Source: Ruminococcus flavefaciens ND2009
Lineage (GTDB): Bacteria > Bacillota > Clostridia > Oscillospirales > Ruminococcaceae
NCBI RefSeq assembly: GCF_000621785.1
Contig: NZ_KK211347.1
Location: forward strand, 124,001 to 188,000
Length of the DNA: 64,000 nt
Reading direction: 5' to 3'
Part shown: positions 42,147 to 50,538 of the stretch, piece after piece
How the letters are laid out: every line of letters starts with the position of its first letter
How positions within the stretch are numbered: the stretch's first letter is position 1
Notes under the pieces: model-generated
Seen by the model: only the letters and a program-made list of their open reading frames with translations
What the model was told of the DNA's origin: nothing
Database searches by the model: none
Translations under genes and position numbers: made by a program

Positions 42147-43769
42147 TTATTTCTCTGTTTTGTCTTCCTTTTCCTGGCGCCCGCCGTTTGCAGGGAGGCT
42201 CTTGAGGGTGGGGAAGAGGAGTACGTCTCTGATAGAAGCGCTGTTTGTCAGCAGCATTACCAGACGGTCGATACCGTAGCCGATACCGCCCGTAGGAGGC
42301 ATACCGATTTCCAGAGCGTTAAGGAAGTCCTCATCTGTGCGGTTAGCTTCCTCGTCACCCTGGCTGAGAGCTTCTTCCTGAGCCTTGAAACGCTCACGCT
42401 GGTCGATAGGATCGTTGAGCTCTGAGTAAGCGTTGCACATCTCACGGCCTGTGATGAACAGCTCGAAACGCTCAACATAGTCGGGAGCATCGGGCTTCTT
42501 CTTGGTAAGGGGAGAGATCTCGATGGGGTGATCCATGATGAATGTAGGCTGAATGAGGTGCTCCTCAACGAATGCCTCGAAGAAGAGGTTGAGAATATCT
42601 CCGCGCTTGTGGCGATTCTCGTACTCTACGCCCTTTTCATCAGCTATCTTGCGTGCTTCCTCGAGAGTCTTTATCTCGCTGAAGTCAACGCCTGAATACT
42701 TCTTTACAGCGTCGATCATGGTAAGTCTCTCGAAGGGCTTGCCAAGGTCGATCATGTACTCGCCGTAGGGAACGCAGGTAGTACCGCATACTTCCTGAGC
42801 AACGTGGCGGAACATATTCTCTGTGAGATCCATCATGCCGTAGTAATCGGTGTAAGCCTGATAGAGCTCCATGAGTGTGAACTCGGGGTTATGACGGGTG
42901 TCAACGCCCTCGTTACGGAAAACTCTTCCGATCTCGTAAACTCTTTCAAGGCCGCCGACGATAAGTCTCTTGAGGTAGAGCTCCAGACTGATACGGAGCT
43001 TTACGTCCTCGTCGAGAGCGTTATAGTGTGTCTCGAAGGGTCTTGCAGCAGCGCCGCCTGCGTTGGATACCAGCATGGGAGTCTCAACTTCCATGAAGCC
43101 CTGAGCGTCCAGGTAGCGTCTGATGGATGAGATTATCATTGAGCGCTTGATGAATGTGTCCTTGACCTCGGGATTGATAATGAGATCAAGGTAGCGCTGA
43201 CGGTATCTTGTATCTGTGTCCTTGAGTCCGTGCCACTTCTCGGGGAGGGGCAGGAGGGACTTTGTGAGGAGGGTGATGCTCTTTGCGTGGATAGAGATCT
43301 CGCCCTTGCGTGTTCTGAACACATAGCCCTCAACGCCGATGATGTCACCGATGTCCCACTTTTTCTTGAACTCCTTGAAAAGGTCTGCGCCTATATCGTT
43401 GGAACGAATATATACCTGTATACGGTCAGACTTGTCGCGGACGTCGATGAAGTTAGCCTTGCCCATGTCTCTCCAGCTCATGATACGTCCTGCAATGCGG
43501 ACGATATTCTCGTTGAGCTTTTCAAGCTCTTCAGCCTTCTTCTCCTCATCATCGCCCACAGCGGCGATTATCTCGGCTTCCTTTGCCTCGTACTCAGCCT
43601 TGTACTGAGCAGCGTGGCCTGTAACGTCGAACTTTGTGATAGTGAAGGGATCGTGACCCAGCTCGCGGAGATCAGCCAGCTTGTCGAGTCTGTCCTTCTT
43701 GAGTATATTTATGTCCTGAACAGGCTCCTCTTCAGCCTGAACAGGGGAATTGACCTGATTTTCGCTCAT
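42147..43769 (-). CDS. lysS: Lysyl-tRNA synthetase, class II
   Basis: Charges tRNA-Lys. The 540-residue class II enzyme has the OB-fold anticodon domain near 60-150 and the catalytic motifs: motif 2 around RVFRNEGVDTRHNPEFT and motif 3 GGIGYGIDRLVM. ATG 43769 follows AAAGGAT; the 11-codon upstream extension was dropped. greA lies 16 bases upstream, a common pair. Confidence 0.97.
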   Translation of the reverse strand: MSENQVNSPVQAEEEPVQDINILKKDRLDKLADLRELGHDPFTITKFDVTGHAAQYKAEYEAKEAEIIAAVGDDEEKKAEELEKLNENIVRIAGRIMSWRDMGKANFIDVRDKSDRIQVYIRSNDIGADLFKEFKKKWDIGDIIGVEGYVFRTRKGEISIHAKSITLLTKSLLPLPEKWHGLKDTDTRYRQRYLDLIINPEVKDTFIKRSMIISSIRRYLDAQGFMEVETPMLVSNAGGAAARPFETHYNALDEDVKLRISLELYLKRLIVGGLERVYEIGRVFRNEGVDTRHNPEFTLMELYQAYTDYYGMMDLTENMFRHVAQEVCGTTCVPYGEYMIDLGKPFERLTMIDAVKKYSGVDFSEIKTLEEARKIADEKGVEYENRHKRGDILNLFFEAFVEEHLIQPTFIMDHPIEISPLTKKKPDAPDYVERFELFITGREMCNAYSELNDPIDQRERFKAQEEALSQGDEEANRTDEDFLNALEIGMPPTGGIGYGIDRLVMLLTNSASIRDVLLFPTLKSLPANGGRQEKEDKTEK

Positions 43770-43785
43770 ATTTATATCCTTTCGA

Positions 43786-44256
43786 TTACTTGGAGATCTC
43801 AACGACCTCGAACTTCAGCTCGCCTGCGGGAGCCTCAACGATGAAAATATCGCCCACTCTCTTCTTCATAGCAGCCTTGCCGATAGGAGACTCGTCTGAG
43901 ATAAGACCCTCTCTTACGTTTGCGTGGTTGGTACCAACGATAGTGAATGTTTCCAGCTTGCCTGTATCGAGACGCTTGATAGTGATCTTTGAGCTCATAC
44001 CGATCTCGTCAACAGAGATGCTATCGTCATCAACGATCTCAGCGTTGTCGATGGTATACTGGAGCTCCTGAATGTGAGCTTCGAGGATAGCCTGTTCATT
44101 TTTTGCCTCATCGTACTCAGCGTTCTCGGAGAGGTCTCCGTAAGAACGGGCAACTTTCAGTCTTTCGGCAACTTCCTTACGTTTATTGATCTTGAGATCA
44201 TCGAGTTCAGCGACGAGCTTGTCGTAGCTTTCTCTGGACATCTTCTTTGTAGCCAT
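43786..44256 (-). CDS. greA: Transcription elongation factor GreA
   Basis: Rescues backtracked RNA polymerase by stimulating transcript cleavage. The 156 residues show the N-terminal coiled coil (ARSYGDLSENAEYDEAKNEQ) with the acidic tip and the C-terminal FKBP-like domain (SPIGKAAMKKRVGD). ATG 44256 follows AAGGAG. First gene of greA-lysS, from the promoter at 44336-44364. Confidence 0.96.
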   Translation of the reverse strand: MATKKMSRESYDKLVAELDDLKINKRKEVAERLKVARSYGDLSENAEYDEAKNEQAILEAHIQELQYTIDNAEIVDDDSISVDEIGMSSKITIKRLDTGKLETFTIVGTNHANVREGLISDESPIGKAAMKKRVGDIFIVEAPAGELKFEVVEISK

Positions 44257-44335
44257 ATCAATGCACTCCTTATATGATTTATTTCGGGAGAGAATCAACA
44301 CAAAGTTCCCCGAAGCTTAAATAGCATTACATATT

Positions 44336-44364
44336 ATTATACTATATCATGCGGAAAAAGTCAA
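44336..44364 (-). promoter_or_regulatory. Promoter for greA-lysS
   Basis: On the minus strand TTGACT, 17 bases, TATAAT. Confidence 0.8.
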
Positions 44365-44423
44365 CCCTGAAAGATCAGAAATAAGTTGTCAGCGTTTTAA
44401 GGCAAGGGCTCTCATGAAGTGCC

Positions 44424-44462
44424 CGCAAAAAAGGAAGGGAGACAGCACTTGCTGTCTCCCTT
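44424..44462 (-). terminator. Terminator after ctpA
   Basis: A 12-bp stem (AAGGGAGACAGC and its complement) with a 4-base loop; on the minus strand it is followed by CCTTTTTT. Confidence 0.85.
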
Positions 44463-44466
44463 AATT

Positions 44467-45633
44467 TTACTGTAAAGCCGCCATAGCAGCGTCAACAGCT
44501 GCTGCGTACTGGTCGTCGTAAGCCTCATCGGTGTTCTCAACGGATATATCGGGAGTAATTCCCACGCCGTCGTAGCATTCCGAGCGCTCAGTCTTGTACT
44601 TTGCAACGGTAAGAACTACCGCGCCGTTGTTGTCGAACTCTGTGGTCTCCTGCATAACGCCCTTGCCGTAGGTCTTTTCTCCCACCAGCTGAGCACCGCC
44701 GAAATCACGGAGAGAAGCCGCAAAGAGCTCCGCAGCGCTGGCGGTCTTGTCGTTTATCAGAACCACCATGGGTATCTCAAGAGCAGCCTCGTCTGAATAT
44801 ACCAGAGTCTCGCTGTGACCGTCCTTGTACTCCGCTGTGGCGATAACGCCTTCGGGGAGAAGAGGGTCCACACATTCGCCGAGAGCCTCCACGATACCGC
44901 CGCCGTTGTCGCGGACGTCGAAGATGAGTGCCTTTGCGCCGTTGGAGGTAAGCCTCTCAAGAGTATCCACGAACTGCTGGGGAGTATTCTTCTTGAAGCC
45001 GTCGATCTTGATATAGCCGACGAATTCGTTGACCATTTCGCCGCTTACGGTTATCATCTCGATAGAGCGGCGGGTGAAGGTATAGTCCTTGTCGATACCG
45101 CCTCTGCGGACGGTGATATTTATTTCCGAGCCCTCTGTGCCGCGCATGGCTTCGATAGACTCGTCAAATCCTGCGGTGAGAACGTCCACGCCGTCGATGA
45201 GTGTGATGACGTCGCCGACACGGATACCAGCCTCCTCAACGGGGGAGTCCTCCATTATCTTTGCTATGCGGATATATCCGTTCTCGTCCTCCTCAAGGGT
45301 GAGACCCAGTCCCACCAGCTGACCCTCGTCATCGCTCTGTTCAGCCAGGTACTCCTCTTCTGTCAGGTATCTGGAGTACTTATCATCAAGTCCCGAAATA
45401 TAGCCTTTAAGTATTCCGTCGCTGAGGTCGCCCTCATTTATATCGCCCAGGTAGTGTTCGCGGACGTAGGAGTCAAGGCTCTGAAGCGAATTATACTTCT
45501 TGCTCTTTTCGTTGACGTCAACTACCTTTTTGTTGAAGCTCTGCAGTGAGAAGAATGATGTGAGTATAAAGGTGACCGCAGAAGCGATAGCGATAAGGCT
45601 CAGCGCAAGGCCAAGGCTGATTTTCTTATTCAT
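44467..45633 (-). CDS. S41-family C-terminal processing peptidase
   Basis: A 388-residue membrane-anchored serine protease. An N-terminal signal anchor is followed by a helical region, a PDZ domain (ENGYIRIAKIMEDSPVEEAGIRVGD, split by family segments) and the S41 catalytic domain with Ser in NDKTASAAELFA and Lys in GEKTYGKG. CtpA/CtpB relatives cut the C-termini of exported proteins and often control wall hydrolases. The ribosome site is weak. Its position after the M23 hydrolase fits a wall-related role. Confidence 0.9.
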   Translation of the reverse strand: MNKKISLGLALSLIAIASAVTFILTSFFSLQSFNKKVVDVNEKSKKYNSLQSLDSYVREHYLGDINEGDLSDGILKGYISGLDDKYSRYLTEEEYLAEQSDDEGQLVGLGLTLEEDENGYIRIAKIMEDSPVEEAGIRVGDVITLIDGVDVLTAGFDESIEAMRGTEGSEINITVRRGGIDKDYTFTRRSIEMITVSGEMVNEFVGYIKIDGFKKNTPQQFVDTLERLTSNGAKALIFDVRDNGGGIVEALGECVDPLLPEGVIATAEYKDGHSETLVYSDEAALEIPMVVLINDKTASAAELFAASLRDFGGAQLVGEKTYGKGVMQETTEFDNNGAVVLTVAKYKTERSECYDGVGITPDISVENTDEAYDDQYAAAVDAAMAALQ

Positions 45634-45652
45634 ATTATCATCGCTTTCTGAC

Positions 45653-45682
45653 AAAAATTCGGGCAGTTGCAAAGAACTGCCC
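45653..45682 (-). terminator. Terminator between the M23 gene and ctpA
   Basis: On the minus strand an 8-bp GGGCAGTT stem with a 6-base loop, then GAATTTTTG. Confidence 0.65.
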
Positions 45683-45702
45683 TGAATCTGATTGTTGCAT
45701 TT

Positions 45703-47103
45703 TTACGGACTAACGTAGCCCAGCGGGTCATTTGCGACACCGTTCACGCGGACCTCAAAGTGGAGATGAGCGCCGGTAGACCAGCCTGTTGAGCCGATGT
45801 AGCCGATGACCTGTCCCTGTTCTACATACTGACCAACGGAAACAGCTGCCGATGACAGATGACCGTAGAGAGTCGAGTATGTACCGTCGTGGGAGATTAT
45901 AACATAGTTGCCATAGCCTCCGCCGCAGCCGCAGCTGGAGGTCTTGGCATAATTGTGTGTGCATGAGTTGTTTACGGCGATAACTGTACCTGCCTTTGCA
46001 GCACAGCAAGCTCCGCCCATGATACCTGCATCGCCCACGTCGATACCTCTGTGGGTGGTGCCCCATCTGTAGCCGTAGCCGCTGGAGATATAGCAGAATC
46101 CGGGGGCGGGCCATGAGAAGCCTGAAGCAGAAGGAGCGGGGACATAAGCGGGCTCGGTGTATGTGGGAGTATATGATGTATCGCCCTGCTGTGCAGCCTG
46201 CTGAGCGGCAGCAGCTTCTGCGGCAGCTCTCTCCTGAGCAAGTCTTGCCTGTTCAGCCTCATAAGCAGCCTGTGCAGCCGCAGCCTGACGGGCGATCTCA
46301 GCCTGGATCTCAGCTTCCTCAGCGTCCAGCTGAGAGATGTAGTTCTGGAGCTCAGCCTTATCCAGCTCAAGTGTCTGCTGTTCCATAGCGATACGGTTGA
46401 TCTCGTCCTGAGTCTGGCTCATCTTATCGTTAAGACTTGCCATCTCGGCGTCCTTTTCTTCCTTACGCTTTTTCTGCTCCTCAAGTCTCATTTCGAGAGT
46501 GAGCTTTTCTGTTTCGAGATCCTTCTTGGACTGCTCCATGTTGTCGATCTCTGTGAGGATGTCATTGATGAGCTCCTCATCGTAGGAAGCTATACGGTTT
46601 ACCATCTCAACTCTTGAAAGCATATCATAGAAGCTGGAGGTACCTACCATTACTGTTGCAAGGTTGTCGTTGCCTGTTACATACATAGCGCAGAGGCGCT
46701 TCTTGAACAGCTCAACGTTTTCGTCGATCTCTTCCTGCTGATCTACGATAGCCTGGTCGAGGTCTGCGATATTGTCCTGAGCGGTCTCAATATCTGTATT
46801 GATGCTTTCGAGCTCCTTGTTGAGGAGGTCGATGTTGTCCTGGATATAGCCTATCTGCTCATAGAGAGTTGACTGATAAGCCTGTTCGTTTTCCTTATCG
46901 CCCTCAAGTGAATTGATCTGTGACTGTAATTCTTCGATCTTAGCTGTGTTGGCTTTTCTTTCTTCCTGGATCTCGGCGATAGTCTTTGCCGAGGCGTTGT
47001 TCCTGCCGTCTGAGAGGGACGGATAGGCTGCTATTACTGCAAATGAAAGTGCAGAGCAGGTGATGAATGAAATGACCTTTTTGAATCTGTTTAGCTTTTC
47101 CAT
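45703..47103 (-). CDS. PcsB/EnvC-like coiled-coil M23 peptidoglycan hydrolase
   Basis: A 466-residue secreted protein. After the signal peptide (1-40) comes a long coiled coil (about 45-290) with an Ala/Gln/Glu-rich end, a Pro/Thr linker and an M23 peptidase domain (RGIDVGDAG, then HLHFEVRVNG). Coiled-coil-plus-hydrolase proteins beside ftsEX are the FtsEX-activated hydrolases (EnvC, PcsB, RipC types). The active-site segment HRGIDVG has Ile-Asp where M23 enzymes usually have H-x3-D, so activity is likely. The start is uncertain: ATG 47103 lacks a ribosome site, and the GTG at 47148 is one base from its AAAGGAG. Confidence 0.88.
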   Translation of the reverse strand: MEKLNRFKKVISFITCSALSFAVIAAYPSLSDGRNNASAKTIAEIQEERKANTAKIEELQSQINSLEGDKENEQAYQSTLYEQIGYIQDNIDLLNKELESINTDIETAQDNIADLDQAIVDQQEEIDENVELFKKRLCAMYVTGNDNLATVMVGTSSFYDMLSRVEMVNRIASYDEELINDILTEIDNMEQSKKDLETEKLTLEMRLEEQKKRKEEKDAEMASLNDKMSQTQDEINRIAMEQQTLELDKAELQNYISQLDAEEAEIQAEIARQAAAAQAAYEAEQARLAQERAAAEAAAAQQAAQQGDTSYTPTYTEPAYVPAPSASGFSWPAPGFCYISSGYGYRWGTTHRGIDVGDAGIMGGACCAAKAGTVIAVNNSCTHNYAKTSSCGCGGGYGNYVIISHDGTYSTLYGHLSSAAVSVGQYVEQGQVIGYIGSTGWSTGAHLHFEVRVNGVANDPLGYVSP

Positions 47104-47195
47104 AATTAAGCTGCGTATCGGACTAAGGGAATTGCTGTCCGAATGCACACTCCTTTCATAAAAAAATTCACATCTTCGGATTGGTATGCTGCATA

Positions 47196-48107
47196 TCAGA
47201 CATCGATATGCTTTCTTGTGCTTACCACACTTCCCAGAGCTCCGATAAGAGCGCCGAACACGAGATAAGCAAGTGCCAGGGGAAGCCTGATGTCAGAGAA
47301 CGGGATAATGCTCTTAACGCCGAAGGTGTTCATGAGCATACCCTGATCGGTTATCATGTTGTATATCGCACGATATACAGCCCAGGTTATAAAGTATGCG
47401 CCTGCGCCTGCAAAGAGACCGGTCACCATACCCTCAACGAAGAATGGCATACGGATAAATGCGTTTGTAGCGCCTACATACTTCATTATCTGTATCTCCT
47501 CACGGCGGGCAAAAACGCTTGCCTTTGTGGTATTGGAGATAATGATCATTGAAACAACGGCAAGTGCGATGATGATAGCACCTGCGATAAGAGAAACGAC
47601 TCTTCTGAGCTCTCTCAGGAACTCAGCTACCTGTGGAGAAGCGGAAGCGCTCTGAACATTGGCGATAGCGCTTATCTTTTCGGTAGTCTCTGTGATGAGG
47701 TCTGTGTTCTTTACTGTAACGCTGAAGCCGTCGGGCATGAAGCTTGCGTCCGAGCCGATATACTCGTCGAAGATCTTCTCAGCGTTGGGGAGGTTAGCCT
47801 TCTGTCTTGAAAGTGCGTCCTCCTTGGAGATAAAGGTGACCTTGTCGATGTTGGGAAGCTCATTGATAGCGGCTTCCGCAGCGGAATTCTGCTCCTCGGT
47901 GGTGCCTACGTTCATAAGAACGACCACCTCGTTCTGGCTGCCCAGACCCTTTATCATGGAATTGAGGTTGATATAGAACAGACCTGCAATTCCGACCAGG
48001 AGAAGGGATATGAGCAGTACGCAGAATGTTGCGAACGCCATCATCTTGTTCTTCCATATATTTTCCACGCCCTGATCGGCGAGGTATTTGATACCGCTCA
48101 GCTTCAT
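47196..48107 (-). CDS. ftsX: Cell division protein FtsX
   Basis: A 303-residue membrane partner of FtsE. It has one N-terminal helix, an extracytoplasmic domain (about 55-170) and three C-terminal helices, with the family loop ARREEIQIMKYVGATNAFIR. FtsX couples ATP hydrolysis by FtsE to a wall hydrolase outside, probably the M23 protein encoded next. Its ATG overlaps the ftsE stop by four bases and follows GGAGGTGCGGA. Confidence 0.93.
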   Translation of the reverse strand: MKLSGIKYLADQGVENIWKNKMMAFATFCVLLISLLLVGIAGLFYINLNSMIKGLGSQNEVVVLMNVGTTEEQNSAAEAAINELPNIDKVTFISKEDALSRQKANLPNAEKIFDEYIGSDASFMPDGFSVTVKNTDLITETTEKISAIANVQSASASPQVAEFLRELRRVVSLIAGAIIIALAVVSMIIISNTTKASVFARREEIQIMKYVGATNAFIRMPFFVEGMVTGLFAGAGAYFITWAVYRAIYNMITDQGMLMNTFGVKSIIPFSDIRLPLALAYLVFGALIGALGSVVSTRKHIDV

Positions 48108-49123
48108 TCCGCACCTCCTTCAGTCTTTTCTGTGAGTGCGGCGAGAAGCTCCTCGGGAGTTTCCGCTTTGCTTACCTGTTTTGATTCTTCGATATCCACA
48201 TCGATGTTGTCGGCAAGCTTCTGCATGAGCTCGGGCTCGTTGGAGGAGCTGCCGTCGGGGATACCTCCGATAGCGGAGATAATATCATCAGCGGTCATAT
48301 TCTCGATGGGGAGGTCGATAGCCTCCTCGGTGTTGGTGAGCTGGGGCTCCTCCTGAGCAGCAGGCTCGTTTACCCGCTCTGCATCGCTGATAGCAGCAGC
48401 CATTGCCTCTGTGGGAATCTCGGAATCCATATCGGCAAGGAGCTCGTCACCCGTACCTGTGATGACCTCATCGAAGACGATCTCGCCCTCGGTGATGTTG
48501 ATGATACGTCCGCCGAAGTGACGGACCAGATCGTGCTCATGGGTAACCATGAGTATAGTAGTACCCTGATCGTTTATGCCCTTGAGGAGCTCTACGATCT
48601 CGTAGGAGAGCTCGGGGTCGATATTACCCGTAGGCTCGTCTGCGATGATGAGCTGGGGGTCGTTTACCAGCGCTCTTGCAATGGCAACACGCTGCTTTTC
48701 GCCGCCCGAGAGCTCATCGGGGTAAGAGTTTGTTTTTGCATGGAGTCCTACCAGACTTATAACGTAGGGAACTCTCTTGCGTATGTATTTGATGGGGGCG
48801 TCGATAACTCTGAGAACGAAAGCGATGTTCTCATATACTGTCATCGACGGGATAAGTCTGAAATCCTGGAATACGAAGCCGAGTGTACGGCGGAATTCGG
48901 GGATCTTTCTTCTTTTAAGCTTGTTGAGGTTATAGCCGTTTACGGTAACAACACCGCTTGTTGCGTCTATTTCCTTCAGAAGAAGCTTGATCATAGTACT
49001 TTTTCCCGCACCTGATGAACCTACCACGAAGGCGAAATCGCCGTCGTTTATCTTGAGGCTGACGTTATTGAGGGCGTCAACACCGCTTGAGTAGGTCACG
49101 GATACGTTTTTAAGTTCTACCAA
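48104..49123 (-). CDS. ftsE: Cell division ATP-binding protein FtsE with acidic C-terminal extension
   Basis: The ABC ATPase of FtsEX. Walker A GSSGAGKST is at 35-43, the Q-loop at 86, the signature LSGGE at 138-142, Walker B LIIADEP at 158-164 and the switch His near 196. All ATPase residues are intact. FtsE is usually about 228 residues; here about 118 extra acidic, Glu/Asp/Ala-rich residues follow, with repeated helix-like segments. The start is TTG 49123 after AGGTAGGTG. Confidence 0.92.
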   Translation of the reverse strand: MVELKNVSVTYSSGVDALNNVSLKINDGDFAFVVGSSGAGKSTMIKLLLKEIDATSGVVTVNGYNLNKLKRRKIPEFRRTLGFVFQDFRLIPSMTVYENIAFVLRVIDAPIKYIRKRVPYVISLVGLHAKTNSYPDELSGGEKQRVAIARALVNDPQLIIADEPTGNIDPELSYEIVELLKGINDQGTTILMVTHEHDLVRHFGGRIINITEGEIVFDEVITGTGDELLADMDSEIPTEAMAAAISDAERVNEPAAQEEPQLTNTEEAIDLPIENMTADDIISAIGGIPDGSSSNEPELMQKLADNIDVDIEESKQVSKAETPEELLAALTEKTEGGAE

Positions 49124-49146
49124 TGGGTCACACCTACCTTAATCTG

Positions 49147-49169
49147 TAAAGGGCGGAAATGATCCGCCC
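49147..49169 (-). terminator. Terminator-like hairpin between the CdaR-like gene and ftsE
   Basis: A 7-bp GGGCGGA stem with a 5-base loop and a short TTTA tail on the minus strand. Confidence 0.55.
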
Positions 49170-49202
49170 AAAGTCCGATATAATGCCTGTGAAAAGGCTT
49201 TA

Positions 49203-50288
49203 TCAGAACTTGACAGGGTTAGCAGACAGGTACTTCTTTACCATGAGGGCGATCTTGAATATGATAGCGTGATCGAACTCACGGAGATCAAGACCTGTAA
49301 GCTTCTTGATTTTTTCCAGTCTGTAAACGAGTGTATTTCTGTGAACGAAGAGCTTTCTGGAAGTCTCTGATACGTTCAGGTTATTTTCAAAGAATTTCTG
49401 GATAGTGAAAAGAGTCTCGTGATCCAGTGACTCGATGCTGCCCACCTTGAATACCTCATGGAGGAAGGTCTCGCAGAGAGTTGTGGGGAGGTGATAGATA
49501 AGACGTGCGATACCCAGGTTGTCATAGCTTACGATAACCTTGTCTGTATCGAATACCTTGCCTACCTCAAGAGCCATCTGAGCTTCCTTGAAGGAACGAG
49601 CCAGATCCTTGACGCCGACAACGGCAGTACCGATACCAACGTTAACTCTTGTATAGAACTCACTGCTGAGAGTGTCAGCAATAGAACGAGCCAGCTTCTC
49701 AAGATCCTTTGAGTCAACAGCGCTCTTGAGCTCCTTGACGAGAACGATATCAGTCTCGGTGATATTGAAGACGAAGTCCTTGTTCTTGTCGGGGAAGAGG
49801 TTCTGGATAACATCATAAGCTGAAATATCATTGGCGGAGATGATCCTGATAAGGAATACAGCGCGGCTGATCTCAGCGTTGAAGTGGAGCTCTCTTGCCT
49901 TGATAACGATGTCTCCGGGGAGAACGTTATCGAGGATGACATTCTTTATGAAGTTGTTTCTGTCATACTTCTCATCGTAGTACTGCTTGATATTAGAAAG
50001 TGCGATAGCGAGAATGCTTGCATACTTTGCAGCAGCGTCGTCAACGCCCTCCACGAAAACTGCGTAATCGGGCTTTACTCTTGAGCCGAAGGGCTTGTAG
50101 GTAAATCCGTCGCGGATGAAGATGTCGTGGGAATCGCTGAGGTCCAGTGAAACGAATTCATTAGTGGTACCTACGCGGGTGAGGTCGCTGCAGGCGATGA
50201 TAGTTGCGGTCTCGTCCACTACACCGATAGTAGCGTCGATAGAGTCGCGCATCTGATGAACTAAACCCTGAAATAATCTGTTGGACAT
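49203..50288 (-). CDS. CdaR/PucR-type helix-turn-helix regulator
   Basis: A 361-residue transcription regulator. The N-terminal part resembles a sugar-diacid recognition domain (IIACSDLTRVGT), the middle a GGDEF-like PucR domain (VNVGIGTAVVGVKDLARSFKEAQMAL), and the C-terminus the PucR helix-turn-helix (NVSETSRKLFVHRNTLVYRLEKIK). The ligand and targets are unknown. ATG 50288 has AAGGA eight bases upstream. The promoter region holds two palindromes (50371-50383 and 50404-50420) that could be operator sites. Confidence 0.87.
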   Translation of the reverse strand: MSNRLFQGLVHQMRDSIDATIGVVDETATIIACSDLTRVGTTNEFVSLDLSDSHDIFIRDGFTYKPFGSRVKPDYAVFVEGVDDAAAKYASILAIALSNIKQYYDEKYDRNNFIKNVILDNVLPGDIVIKARELHFNAEISRAVFLIRIISANDISAYDVIQNLFPDKNKDFVFNITETDIVLVKELKSAVDSKDLEKLARSIADTLSSEFYTRVNVGIGTAVVGVKDLARSFKEAQMALEVGKVFDTDKVIVSYDNLGIARLIYHLPTTLCETFLHEVFKVGSIESLDHETLFTIQKFFENNLNVSETSRKLFVHRNTLVYRLEKIKKLTGLDLREFDHAIIFKIALMVKKYLSANPVKF

Positions 50289-50370
50289 GATTAACATCCT
50301 TTCTCTTAATAAGATCTTATTTTGAGCGGACCTTCAGAGAGAGTCGGGGAGCACATTGCTCCTCAACATA

Positions 50371-50420
50371 TTACAAATTGTAACACATTTTTGCCTGTAA
50401 TTTGTTAACAAAGTGTTAAC
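50371..50420 (-). promoter_or_regulatory. Palindromes upstream of the CdaR-like gene
   Basis: TTACAAATTGTAA at 50371-50383 is a perfect palindrome, and GTTAAC occurs twice (50404-50409 and 50415-50420) five bases apart. They may be operator or autoregulatory sites. No clear -35/-10 pair was found. Confidence 0.35.
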
Positions 50421-50538
50421 TTTCGTCCGAAGGCTCACAAACATGACTTACATATATGTTGAATTTTGTATATAATCACCAATGATGGTGATTTTTCTGT
50501 AACCAAACCGTAATTTTTACGGTGGAAAATGTAATTTC

